Shown piece by piece: positions 36,201 through 50,238 of a DNA stretch of 64,000 nt (positions are counted from its first letter, which is position 1; each line of letters starts with the position of its first letter). The DNA lies in assembly GCA_018857735.1 (NCBI GenBank), contig JABMCL010001960.1:763501-827500 (forward strand). The letters run 5' to 3'. The notes beneath the pieces were generated by a model that made no database searches, had not been told where the DNA came from, and saw only the letters and a list, made by a program, of their open reading frames with translations. A program made the position numbers and the translations under genes. The stretch comes from Alviniconcha marisindica (Eukaryota; Mollusca; Gastropoda; Provannidae).

Positions 36201-39200
36201 TTTTAAAATATAAAATATGTGTTATTGTGTACTATGATGTGGTTAATGTTCAGCCATGCTTTAATTTCTCTGGTGAGATAATAAAGTAATCTTAAATCCT
36301 GAAGTGTCTGAACAAGTCAACACTAAAATGAAAAGTAAGCTCCTTCTAGTCATGGGAAAGTGATTGGAGTCCTGTGATCAAGCAAAACAGCAAGAGGACA
36401 CACAGTGAACAGTTGGATTAATTTCAGGAAGTGGGGGAGGATAGCATGGTCATTCAGAAATGTTACCTGAAATTAAATGACAGTTTAAAACATTGGCTAG
36501 GACAGAAGATATTCTCTGTGATTTGCTGTTTTGTTGAATGAGACTAAGAAGCTTGATATCTGAATCTGCTTTGACTGCTGGCCATTTGTGACAGTGCCTT
36601 CACAATTTCTCTGGCAGGAGTCCCATAGAGACATCAGAATCAGTTTGGATACCTTTCCCACTCATTGGTTAGCTTGAGCTCTATCAGCCGGCAGCATCAA
36701 TGAAAGTGCCAAAATATGGAAAAGTGGAAATGTTCAGTGAATTTGCCAGTCACAGAAAGCTTGAATCAATCAGAACATTGTACCTATTCTTGTCTACTGC
36801 AGAACTTTATACTGAGATGAAACTGAAATTGAGGCTACTGTTAGTTTCTCTCATTCATGTTCAGTGTCAACTTGTGTTTTGTTTTCGGTTTTGTAATCTT
36901 CCACTTTCAAGTATATGCTGCTGTATGCTGATGGCACGACTAGACATATTGGGGCATTCCAAATCCCATTTCTGGGACTGCCCCCAAAATATCATTGATC
37001 AGTTTGGCATGGTGTACAATTACTGTTTCAGTCTGATACTGAGACCAATTCTTCTTCCAGACATGGGTTTGTTACAATTCAGGTTTAAAATAATCATGAC
37101 TGTTCTTTGCAAAAGTGTGCATACTGAATTCTACTCAGTGAACTGGGTTACATTAAATTACACATGTGTTTACGTATGCACTTGTGACGTTCAGCATTCT
37201 TCAGTCACAGTTCATTGAGAAAAGTTTCAAGAAAGCTGAAAATTCTGAACAGAATGTGGTGTTACTGTTGTTTTTATTTACACTGAATTCTACTCACAGA
37301 TAAAGTGCTACTGACTATAAAGTGCAGGGGTCAGGTTTGAGTAAAAAAGCTTTGCCTTCAGTCTAAAAATTATGGTAAGCTTATGCTTTTGCTTCCTCAT
37401 CATCCAGATTCAGCCCTCCACTGACCGGTCTTGCACTGTGCCCCAGGGAGGAGTACGAGGCCACAACCATGGTGGCAGTTTGCAAGCAGTGTTGAGTGAT
37501 ATGGAGCCATAAATTGGCGTTCAACCATTTTGTGGACAGTGATGAGCAATTTGGCTAAAATGCACCCCCAAAAATGCAACATTTATGCAAAAACCACAGC
37601 TCAGTGAACATGGTGCTTGGGTTTGACCACACACCACAATTCTGTGAACATGCCACTCAGGTACCAAACACTGCATACCTTTTATAGGAGGAACCCATCC
37701 CCCGATGACCCACATTAAGAGTTGTGCCACGCTTCAGCTTCCAATGGTTCTGGTAAGACACGTCCATCTTCCAGTTATAGCCATCCAGCGGAGTGATGCG
37801 CAGAATTTCAACTGCACACACACACACACACACACAAGCACATTAATTTAATGTATACTAATACCACAGACTACAACAAATCATGTAATATTATGAAACA
37901 TTTGATTTTTCACAAAGAAAAGTTCAAACTTGAAGAAAATGTGGAATGGTAAAAAGACACAAATGCCTAGATAGAATCAGAACATGCAGGTATTCTGAGA
38001 GGACTCTCAAAAAAGAGCAACCTCTTATTCTAGCTGCACATCACAAGCTTCAATGCCGTGAATGGTAACGATGTGCACATGCTGATGATTAAAACATTTA
38101 ACACTTTGGTATGTTTGCATTCTTTCATCATTGTACATTCTGAACTATTTTCTCCAGAGCTCAGCTGAGCCAAACTTACCAGGTGATATAGCTGATTAGT
38201 TGGAAGGCCCCACAGAGTACTGTTACAATAGTCCAGTCTAGAAATGATGAGACATATTGCAATAGCCTTTGCTTGTCTTCTGAGTTAAGAAAGTCACTGA
38301 ATGAACACCATGTCACTGAGCCTAGTGTGAAAAGAGCAACTGTAACCCCCATTCCCCTCCCCTTCCTTTTTGTGCTTAAAACCAATCATTACCAAACTCA
38401 GATGTGCATATGCAGTCTACCTGCATGTGTATACACCCAGGAGACTTCATTTACAATCTCATCTGAAGGATTTTTGTAGTCAGCAAAGAATTTGCGGATC
38501 TTGGAGTACCTAGCATGCAAAGGTCATCCATCCATACGGAGACCAGACTCAACCTTGTTTGACTTGGCTTTTGAGAGTAAGTTCTCTTGCTCTGCACTGT
38601 TGACCCTCCCTGTTTTAATGTGTCCTAAAAAAAACATATATTATATGCCCTATTCTGATCTCATAGCATTCTGACAACTAGAAACCCTAATTTCCTAATT
38701 GCTCTTAATATTTAAATGTCTGCCACAGCCCAAACATATCTGTTGCTGCCTGGTAAACCATCTGCTTATTACAAAATGGCCACTGCAAACTGTCTCTTAA
38801 AACCAGTGTTACTAAAAAAAAAATGCCCAGTGAACTGTGACAGTTGCATCACAGAAAATCAAATTCATAAAATCACAGTGAAAGTCTGATTTACTGTTCA
38901 AAACAAATTGATAATTAATATGTTTAAAGACAACATAAAAAGAAGGGGCAGAGGAATAAAGGTAGAACTGCTGTCAGTACTGAGCCCTGTAAAGCAGTTT
39001 GTAACTTACTCCAGGCTCAAAAGAGGGGCTTTGACAACCCTGGATTTTCAGCAGAGGACCTCAATTTCTGCTTCCATTGTACCCAACCCATGGGACCATA
39101 AAGGTCACACTGAATGATTGATGCAAAAGTATTGACTCCAGTGATTCTTGAACAAGGTACAATAATACAGTTTTTTTTCATTTATTTTTTTATCCATCTC

Positions 39201-42200
39201 TGTCTCTCAAAACAAAAGAGAGCGATGTCTTCTTCTGGCTTGTTTTCTCTCCTTCTTTTGTCTACCCATCTTTAGTGTTATTGTTAAAATCAGGTAATTT
39301 CAATTGTTCCTGGTGCTTTCTCTTGTTTTCTGTTATTTAAAAATGATGTAGCTGCAAAATGGTTTAGTTAATTATGTTTATGATCGTTCACAATAAGCAT
39401 AACTTGTTTACTCATATACTGATTATGGTTGTCCATATTTACACAAACGTGAATAGACTTTGTTTAAACCAGTTGTTCCCGATGAAGACATTTTATACTG
39501 AAAGTGTTTTGTACCCATGCCCTTCTTTTTTCTTTTGGTAAGGTATGTTTTGCTTGTTTTTTACCGCTAGAGTTCTTTCTCACTAGCAGTCATTTGCTTT
39601 TTTCCCTGTTTATGGTCGGTTTAGGTTGGTTATAAATTGCATATAAGTTATATAAGCACTGTAAGTACACCACTTCGGTGGATATTCAAAAACGTGCAAT
39701 AAAAAGCTATTAATTCATGTAGAATCACATGTGAGCGCTGTGAGTCTGCTCGAGAGCGGAGAATAGTGCTATATAAAAGCAATCATCATCATCATCATGT
39801 GGAATATACTTGTCTGTGCAAGTGCCTGTATGTGCACGTAGGTGGTTATAACCGTCTCTCTGGACAGGATTCTGTGCTATAAAAATACTTTATTATTATC
39901 ATTATCTAATAAATAGTTTTCATTATTATTATTAGCATTAATCTTCTTTTCTTCAACCTGGATTTTATTTTCACTCACTGCTAAATTCTAAATAACTGTT
40001 ATTCGTCTGCAAACAGGTACTTTAACTCCAAAAAGTCAAAATACAAATAATGCAACAGTACAATTCATAACAGCAAACCAAATAAGAAAGGATCACTGAA
40101 ACTGTCCAAACCTTTCACTTCTCCTATTGGTCTGTGATTCAGGCCAATGATGGGAGCGCGTTTAATGTGGATGGAACAGTCCTCTGTTGGGGGCAGCAGA
40201 TGTGCAGTGCCAACAAACCGTGGTGCTTCTTCTTGTTCATGCACAAAGAAATCCACCTCAAAGCCCTGGAATACATACACAATATCAATGAGACGCCAGG
40301 ACAAAATGTTGGTGCCTGGTAGTGGTACTCTTTTCACTACCATTACCAATCACCCAAACACCATCAGTACTATACTTATTTGAGAGCTATGTTCACAGAA
40401 CCACTTTACTCCTTCCAGTGACCAGCGCTGTTGTCATCCCTAACATATGATCAAGGCCAACAAAGCTGACATGAAAATGTGATGCACTATGGTTCAAGTC
40501 TGAAAGATTTTACCTAAACAGCCTCCATAAAAGAGCCTATGTTTTCACTGTTTTCTGTGAACATCAAACACACAAAAAAGCACTTCGCTGAGATCTATGC
40601 TTTTAACAACTTCACAAAGTTTAAACTTGATCAAATAAAAACTTACAGGGTAACTACAGAAAGCACATTTCCTTAACATTGTAAATTTGTATTGACATTG
40701 AAATATGTCAAGGTCACCAAACGTGGTACAAACGGATAGTGCTCAGGAGACCTTGCTGAAACAGTGTGCAAGACATGTTGACTCAAAAATGCTTTAAATA
40801 ATTTGGTGTTACAGTGAGGAGTGAGTGAGTGAGTGAGTGAGTGAGAGTATGTATGTATGTGTGTGTGTGTGTGTGTGTGTTTACACGAGATCGTATGTGG
40901 CTGTGTGTATGGCTAAACTGGACTCTTTCAAACATCCAGTAATCCAGTTAATTACTTTCATGCATCAGCATCACAAGTTTAGGTAGGCCTATAGCTGGAG
41001 AGGGATCATACAGAAAAGAGGTGACGCTGACTCACCAGATATCTTTGGTTGAAACCCCTGGCCATGAAGACGAGATAGTCATCTTTGTTATACACACAGC
41101 CAGTACTGGGCTGTTGTGATGGCTTCAGCTGATCCTCATTCAGGTTCTGACACACAAACACTACTTTATTCAAAATCTGTCACTCACTCTCTCAACAGGA
41201 AGAATACCAAATCAGGGATTCATATGCACACTTATCACCATATAATTAATCTATAAAGTAGCGTTCAGTAATGCAATAAATATAAAAACATATATAATTC
41301 ATGAATAATTCATGTATATATAAATATACACACATACATATATATCAAGAGATATTGAATGCACACTTACAAGAGGAAAGAACAAGATCTATCTGCACCA
41401 GAGAGTAATACACTCTTTTAGATGACTAGATCTACTACATTGTGTGCTTTTACAGCTAATGGGTAAATGATACCCCTTAAAAGCTGTTTGCACACTAAAA
41501 TTCAAAACAAAAAAGAAGAAAACTATTCCCTTGGGCAGCAAATCATTCAATTCTTTACATTAGGTGCAAACAATCCTATGGGAAGGCCCTGAAAACTGGA
41601 GTATATCACTATAGAATGTCCTTGGCTTTGTGCCCACAACTAGTGTCTCGAGCTCCTCAACATTTCATATATTCCAAGACAAAAGCCACTTGTGATGGCT
41701 GCATTGCCCACTAGACTATCTGCCCAGTCAGTTCCCTTCACTCTGGCATGTCCAGGGCAGTACATCCACAGGAATTTTTGACAGTGGGTGTGGTCCATTG
41801 ACACATGCCAGTCTGGGCTTCTCATTCCACTTTTCAATTTTTGTAGCAAGCTGATTAAATCAGCACAGATAGCATATGTGGTCTGACTGTCACCTCTTGA
41901 GGCAATCCAGTGGAGGGTGACTGCTTCCACCTGCATTGTCAAGCTGCAGGTTTTGAGACTGTATTGGGTGGTTCAGTGAAGCTGGTTTGCACGAGTGAAT
42001 GCCCTTTGTAATCTTTTGCACAAGAAGTTGCGAGAGGTCACAGCATCACTTCCAGGCCGATTTCTGAGTAGGCATTGCTTCACACTGTGTATAACAATGG
42101 AAGTTGAACCTAGAATTGCAAAGCAGTACAAATGCCACCACTGTTGCAGTTGCAAAAATGACCACGGAAAGGGGATGGAGGGTGGAAAAAAGTGTTTTTG

Positions 42201-45200
42201 CATTGTTTTTGGGCTGACCAGAAGATCGCAAGTTCGTGGAAAAAATGCGTTTTGGGGCATCCTATAGCACGAGCAACAAGTTATTGCTTGTTGCCAGACA
42301 CATTCTGACTACGGGCCTCCAAAAATGTCTTTAAAGTTGGCAGTGTAAAATTCACAAATTCACTGTCGCCACCTTCCATTGTGAAGAAAGTACGCACCAG
42401 AAGTAAAAGCAGCCAGAGGACTTAAGCAATGCCGGGCAAAAGTCAAGGGAGTTAACAACCCCGCCTGAACCGCCCAACAGGTTGCTCTGTCTTCATGGAT
42501 GGTGGATGCACCTTCCTTGGCAGTTGCATCCCACCATGACTGTCTTTGGTGACTGAGTCATCAGTGTACACCATGAAATCTTGGGATTTGCTGTTTTCTT
42601 GAATGAGCTTAATCTCTGACTCCATTTTGCCTGCTGGCCATTCTCGACAGTGCTTTCCCCAAGTTTTTGGCACGAGTGTCTCACAGAGATGTTGAAACCA
42701 GTTTTGGTACCTTTCCCACTCCTTGTTTTGCTCAATTTCTGTCAGGTGGCACTCTTGCAATACTGAGTCCTCTGCTTGACCCATCCAAGACTTGCCACAT
42801 CCAAGTCTGCATCCCTTTGTGTCTTTCATGGTGTGGGTTATGAGGATTTTCTACAGCATTGAAGAATGCTTTGACCTGCTGTTTGGTTTGCATTGGTGGA
42901 AGGTCTAGCAAAAGTAGCATGAACCTTATGGTCTCAGTTGATGTGTCCTTGGTTGTTCCCAGTACGACTCTCATTGCCCTGCTCTGTACTCTGGCACTGC
43001 CACTATTTTTAGGCTTAGTCTGTAGTCAATGACACTGAGCACCACACTTTGATACAGTAGGAAGAGATGGCATTGTTCAACACCCTTTGCATCCATAGCC
43101 TTCAGGACTGACAGGCATTTCTTGCACCTCAGTGATGTTGTTTCCACACATTTTCTGTAGGTTGGCATTCTGTCAAAGGGGATCCCAGGCATCTCAGATG
43201 ACTTCTTTGTTCAACTATAGCTCCATCAAATGTAATGCTGGCATTGCTTTGCCTGCTGCTCTACCACAGTAGCATGTAAAAAAATGTTTCTTCCCCCCAC
43301 CCCCACCCTATTCCAAAGATTGCAAATATCTGTTCCAAAAAACTCTGGGATTGAAAAAAGACAAATTTTCCAAGAAGAGACAGCAGAAAGAAAGAGAACA
43401 AAGTGCAGTGACAGAACAATCTTTCTGGTAAAGGGTTGGTGGCACATACAGCCTCTCAGCGTGAACTCGTACTTCTACATGAAGAAGCTGGTTTCCTACA
43501 CAGAACAAGAACCTGACTGTTCCAAGGGTTGGGAAAATGAAATTACCCAATGCCCCTGTGCCCAGTATAGTTTCACTGTCAGGCAACTAAAACTCACTTT
43601 CTGAGTTGGCCTTGGGCAAGCAACATGCTAGCAGTATATGTTTAGGGAGGCACTGGGCCTGGGTGGGTGTTCCTGCACTGATGATGTGCCCTTCTACTGG
43701 CATATTTGTTCAGTCTTTGATCTGAATGAGAATAACTTAAAGGATTAACATTAAATGATGTACTAACACCACATCAGTTCTTCTTCCCACTCTAAAATTT
43801 TGCTTAGAATTTACATGCAGTCATTTACCTTGACAGGAATCAAAACTTTCCCACAACACTTTGGTTCATGATGAAGCACAATCAGAACAAGTTTGCTTGC
43901 AAAAAAAGTCCACTAGTTCACAAAGTATGGGAGAAACTGGTCTTTTGAGGAGTTGTGTTCTCACTGTGACAATGACTTTGATGACAGAAACGTCAGTTTA
44001 TTTTGTAATGTCAACAACATTCATAATGATACACCATGACCATCATATGGTTACTAAAGTCAATTCAGATGGTATTGGCCAGACAAACAGGGCTCCCATT
44101 AGCGAGTATTTTAAGGAGGTCCCTGGGACTCCCTACTACAATTTTTAGAGGGTCCCCAGGCAGTTTTAAAGGGTCAAGTCTAATACGAAACAGAAGCTGT
44201 GCAGAAGTATTCTGCTTTGCATATGATGCCCTTTGTGCATATGATACACTTTCAGGTATGCTGGTTCATCATAGCAGTAACCGGGTTTATTGAAAGGCCT
44301 TCCCTCTAGTTCTTCATGTCAGTAGTACTGTCTGGTGCATGGCAGCACTGCCAACTCTGTAGATGTGTTTTAGTAGCATCCATCAGTCAGTATGAAAAGG
44401 ATTTTTAAGTAGCAGGGTAAGAAAGAAAAATGTGTGGCATTTTCAAACACAAGACCATTATAAATATTTGTCTGAAAGTGAAACAAGTTAGAGTAACGCT
44501 CTGAATCTGTGAAACAGATCGAAACCAAACGGAGAATGATGGGAAAAAGCCCTCATCTTTGCAAACTGCAAACGGAGAGCAGGGTACGACAAATTGCCAA
44601 GGCTGATTCTGTAATTAAAGGTGTGTATTGTCTTAACATCACTCATAATGTAAGTTGCCTCCCTTGTTTAAGTGTGCCATTTTGAACAAATTTAGTGTAG
44701 AAACTCCACTGACCTTTTTTTGACAGCTGAAAATTCACAACAAATTATTGTCATGTTTGCAGCCTTCACATTGACAGCATGTACACAGATCTCTATATAA
44801 TCCTCAGTTTCTTTGCATGATTGTTTTATCTTAAACTTTTTAGAAGCAGAAGACCAAAAGGTTTCACAATGTAGGGCATATAAAGCACTCACATGCTTTG
44901 TTTGATATGTTGGTGTTAGGTGTGCTGGTGTATTTGTGTCTGAGCACTGATGTTGAAATAACCTGGGAGAATGACTGTGTTCTTGTCAGTAACAAAGGCA
45001 GAGTAAGGTAGTTGGTTTTGAGACAGAAGATGTGGTAGAATAGTTCGCATGACCGATTTCTGTCAGTCCTGTTCTCAACAGGAGGTCTGGACTTTAAAGA
45101 AAACCCCATAAACCAGGTGAAACCTTCTAGTGAGCAGCTAGTACCTAAAGGACGCACATGGGAGCCCTGACAAAGCTGTGTAAGACCAACAGATAGAGAG

Positions 45201-48200
45201 AGATGGACAGAGTGATTCCAGTTCCAATCCATCCCTCTCTCAACATCATATGAAGAAAACTGTCCCAGGAAGAGGTTAGAAAAGGTTTGCTTTTTATATT
45301 TTCACTCATTTGCAATTTCCGAGTTTCTTTTTACAGCATTCTTCAAGTTTGACAGCACACCAGCGGGAAACCTGATTCAGTAGGAAAAATCTAGTGATGT
45401 ATGTTTAGGTTTCAGTCTGAAGAAGGATGTTTCCCTTGGTAAAGACAGTTTAATTGTTCTACTTTCTCATCATAGATGTCCAAGCCCTGATCTTGTGCAG
45501 CTGATGACCACTTTACTTATTTTGGTGGCAAAATGTATTTACTTACATAGTAAAACATGGCCGTTTTGTTACAAACAGGTGGACCATCTAAGCTGGACTC
45601 TTGCATAAAGAGGCTGGACTGCTCCCCTGTCTTCCTGGGATCTTCCTGTCAACACAAAATGGCTGCCTGAATAAACGAAACAGCACTGCCATATCTTAAC
45701 ATCTATGCCAAACAAGTATCAAGATGAAAAATTTCAAATAATAACAGATATTGCCTTAAAATGCCCTGCTGATATTATATATATCTAACGTGAAAAGCCA
45801 CTTTAATAAGTGACCATTAGTAGGGTCCAGCTTTCCCAATAACATACAATTGCAGGTCTATTACACACAGATTTCAATTTTGATGCACAGACATGAGGTC
45901 GGTATGACAAAGTCATGCACATATATTTTCAAACAATCAAGCTCATTGGAATAAGATCCAAAACGTTCAGAAAGCAAATATCCTGCTTGCCTAATCTGAT
46001 TCTTATCCACAATGTCAAAAGTCATTTCCAGGTTCTAAGCAAGTGCCGATTAGCTGAAAAGTCACTTCCTTTCCCTGCTATCTTTCAGGTTTGCTGACAA
46101 CCAGGCCCTTGTGACTTGGCTGATTGATGGATGTAAAACTATAGTCACTAGTGCAACACCCTCTGGCGGACAGCACGCTGACTCACATGCTTCACAAACC
46201 ATGCTGCTGATGGAAAGACTGTTACACTAGAGGCTAGTGCATTGTCCGGCTACAGACACAATTTCACGCATGTCAACATAACTGCTGTTTTCAAAATCAA
46301 ACAAGTGACTTTGCTATAATAAGCTTAAGGTAGCACAAACACCCCATGCTACTCTGGACTATCTAGCACAAACACCCCATGCTACTCTAGCTTATCTAGC
46401 ACCCCATGCTACTGTAGACTATCTCCAAAGAGCATATCTGCCCAACACAAATCATCAAACAGCTATGAAGTTCAATAAGCTTTGCTAAATATCCAACTCA
46501 CCACACCAGGTTCATAATCCAAGGGAGAGCACTTGATGCTGTAGGTCTGCTTCCGGTGCTTGGGCTTCCACATGAACACAGGGTTGCCATGGAAACGCAC
46601 CTGGATGCTTGAATGATTCTCAAGCCAACCATGGCTAACTGTATGGGAACCATCTAGAAATAACATCAGAAAGTTTACAAAACAGCTGTGACATTATGGA
46701 ACAGCTAAAAGATGGTGACATGCACCAGTATGTACTGAAAGATTTCCTGCAACAGGCTCAGCAGGATGTTGAAATTTCTGCAGATTTTACACCAGAGAGG
46801 CAAGTTCTTCAATCATTGATGTTACATGATGTGGTAGGAGGACCACTTTAGAAGTTTTCACTCACTGATGTGACATGTGTTCAAATAACTGCTATATTTG
46901 CTTTTTGCACATTAATGCAAAGTCTAATTTCAAACCGGATTTGTTTTTTTCAGTGTTCTTGTTCCATCTGAAAGACCAGGGTATCTGTCAAAGTATATTT
47001 TTGAAGACAGCAGAGATAGAGAAGAGATTTGGATCACAATTTTCAATATGTTAAAAACTGCAGCTGTTTTTCTCAATGACAGAAGTCTGGACTACAGGGA
47101 CCATGAGAAATTCCAAAGAAACCGAAGAATCATCATGGTGAGTTACTCAAAGTGGCAGTGAATTGTACTAAAACAGCATCCCTGTTGACTGTCATGGTTG
47201 TTTGGTCTGCAGTTGTTCTATTTCACCTTACAAGTTACATGGACCCCTGACTGCTGAGCCATGATGCAGAACAGACCTTTGGTCTGAATGCATGGTTGGG
47301 TCTGACTGCATGGGCATATTTAAGCACTCCTTTTACCGAAGGTCCATTCTACATCACAGTCCAGCAGCCAAAGGTCCATCAGGTAAAATAGTACCAAATA
47401 ACAACTGACAAAAACATCTTCCAAAACTCAGGAACTTAAAACCGGACAACTAAACTCACCATAATATCCAAAGTTTGCCAGAGGAACTTCAAGCTCATCA
47501 GCATCTGAAACAAACAAATGACCATAAAATCCCTTCCACCTGATTTAGTTTGCTCTCTGGGTCTTCTGAGCTGCTGGTTTTAATGAACTAAAAGCAAGGT
47601 ACCAATATTAATACAATTCTAGCTGCACGGTCAACAATGGGAATAAAGCTACACAAACACCAACTATTGTTCAGCTCCTACACCATCTGCTCAAAATAAC
47701 ATCCAAGTCATCAGAGAGCTCCAAGGTGCAACTTGCTTAAACTTGATGTCCTAGTACACACACACACACACACAGAACAAGCACAGCACAGGCAACTAGC
47801 ATTTAAAATTGGAAAATGCAAACTTTCCATTGTATTTGTCACTACTAACTTTAAATTCTCTTGTGACCTAATAATCAGTGATGGTCACACAAAACACGTA
47901 TGAACAAGTAAAACCCATTTGATACTGGTGCACTCAAAGTCTGAGAGCTTTTACTTTGAGCAGATGACACTGTCTAAAAAGACTGCATTCCTCACTGTGG
48001 AAACACAACTGCAGTTGCTATCATTTCTCTTAACAAAAACTTTCAAAAGATACACCTGTCTTGAACAATCTCCATATATAATATATATCTTAAAAGATCG
48101 CAACATTTCATTTTTGTTAGGGTGCTCTATTTACTGCTCTCTAAAAAATATATATATTTACACACACTCAAAATTAAAACAACAAACAGACAAAGAAGTC

Positions 48201-50175
48201 TGAGAAAAGCCAATGAAGTCAAGGTAACAGGCACTGCAGGTACCAATGGGTAAAGCTCAGTAACAACGACCGCCATGCAAACTTGGACACTCAGATGACA
48301 TTCACATTGTAGTGTCCAAGGAAGACATGGCCCGCCAGGGCTTAACTCTTCTCATCGCACACACTCGTAAGTCATATATTTTCATGGAAGTCATAAACAC
48401 AAATGCATTCATGTAAATAAATGCACACAATAGCATGTAAGATAACACCAGCTAGGAACGTAAAAGAGGACCTGGAGTAAGGACTTGTCTTGGCTGGATG
48501 TTGGTTTCCCACAAGATGACTTCCATACAGTTGTGTTCCTTGCCAGCCTCTGGTGGTACCACTTTGCCAGTGAAGAAGCGAAACAAGATGGTTGTATTCC
48601 TGGGTAACCACACAGTGCCCGTCCACACTGACCTGCCACTGTGACAGCAACACCAAGTCTAAATAAACTCAGCAGCTCAAAAACATTCATCTCCAGTGTA
48701 AATATTTCCTTGACTATTAGACTGATTATTTCTGCATAAACTCTGCAAGCAAAAACTGTACAAAGGGGCATGAACACAATGACTTAAAATACATCATTGC
48801 AGGAACATTTCCCTATGAAGGTGTTTCCACAATGTCAGGAAAGCAATGTATTATGCCATCCAAAACAAGTTTTCGATTCTCTTTGACACTGTCTGCTCAT
48901 TTTGCTGCTTGGTTTATGAAAGCATCAATGCCTTATACATTTTGACTGAAAACATGTTTCTATTCATTTACTGACATCCCCCATCCTGTGCCAGGAGCAG
49001 CTTGTGCATGCTACTTTGGGTACACTTCCAACTGTGATCTCTCTCCAAACTCAAGCATGAGTGTGCACACAGGTGCGTGACATTAGATGAGAGACAAGAA
49101 CTGAATGAAAAAACAGGGATGTTAGGCTGTATGTTGTGTGCCCCCTACCCATGTATGTGTACATATAATTATATATATCATGTGTGTGTATGTGTGTGTG
49201 CATGTATGTGTAACTGCAATACATACATTTTACATTTGTTTTTCTTTTCAATGTAAATGCATGGCATCAGTTATGTGTTGTAAAGGCATATGCTGTGTGT
49301 GCCCCCTTGCGTGCTGAGTATTTTCAACAGCTTTCCTGTTGCTTCTCAAATGCAATTTCTGATGTTTGTTTATTGTTATATTTTACATAAAAGTGCATTA
49401 TGTCACACGCTGAATTTCTAATGGAATAATATTAATAATGTCATCTTGAATCCCCTCCTCCTTATCCACTTGTCTGTCACAGTCATCTGTGAAAGAAGCA
49501 AATGGCACACAACCAGCATCCCTCCACCACCACCCCTGCTAGCAGGAGAGCATGTAGTTCACTGCACTGTCCTGCTCTGACAGCATTCAGCCTGAACCCC
49601 TGCCTTGTTTGGACAAGTGCCATCAGTTTGGCAGAAACAAACATGAGAAGTGTGGAGACCCTGGTGTTGATGAAGCTGATGCCCTGCCGCCTAACAGCTG
49701 TCATATAACTCTTATTACAGAGCCCATGTCTTATATCGGCAAATATTGTACTGGTACAATACACTCTTTTTCTTGAACTGATGCATTCTGCAATTAGTTG
49801 CAAATAGGTTATATATCAACAGCTTCTGCACACCTACAACATATATTTCATCATATACAATTTTATAATATTAATAAAGTATTACCAAATATTTCTTTGT
49901 GGGACTTTTTATATTTGGTTTAATCACAAACAATATAAGAACTCAGGTACAGTAAGTAATGGAAGCAGACATACAACAGCCACAATCGTTATTGTTTTCT
50001 GTTTGTGGTGTGTCAATGTGGGTGCACGTTTAAGTCTATTTCTGTACAGCACACTCAGCTCCATTTTTATGTTAGAGGTTTGCGCTTCAGAAATATTTCA
50101 TTATTATTAATGGTGCAAATGTGCATGCGTGCTTGTGTGTGTGTATGTGTACATGTGTGCATGTATGTGTGCACC

Positions 50176-50238
<63 letters not shown>

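Noticed and set aside
36700..37218. 172-codon plus-strand ORF
   Set aside because: No recognised homologue, Cys- and Leu-rich composition unlike a folded protein, no splice or regulatory context; within intron 8 of a clear gene on the other strand.
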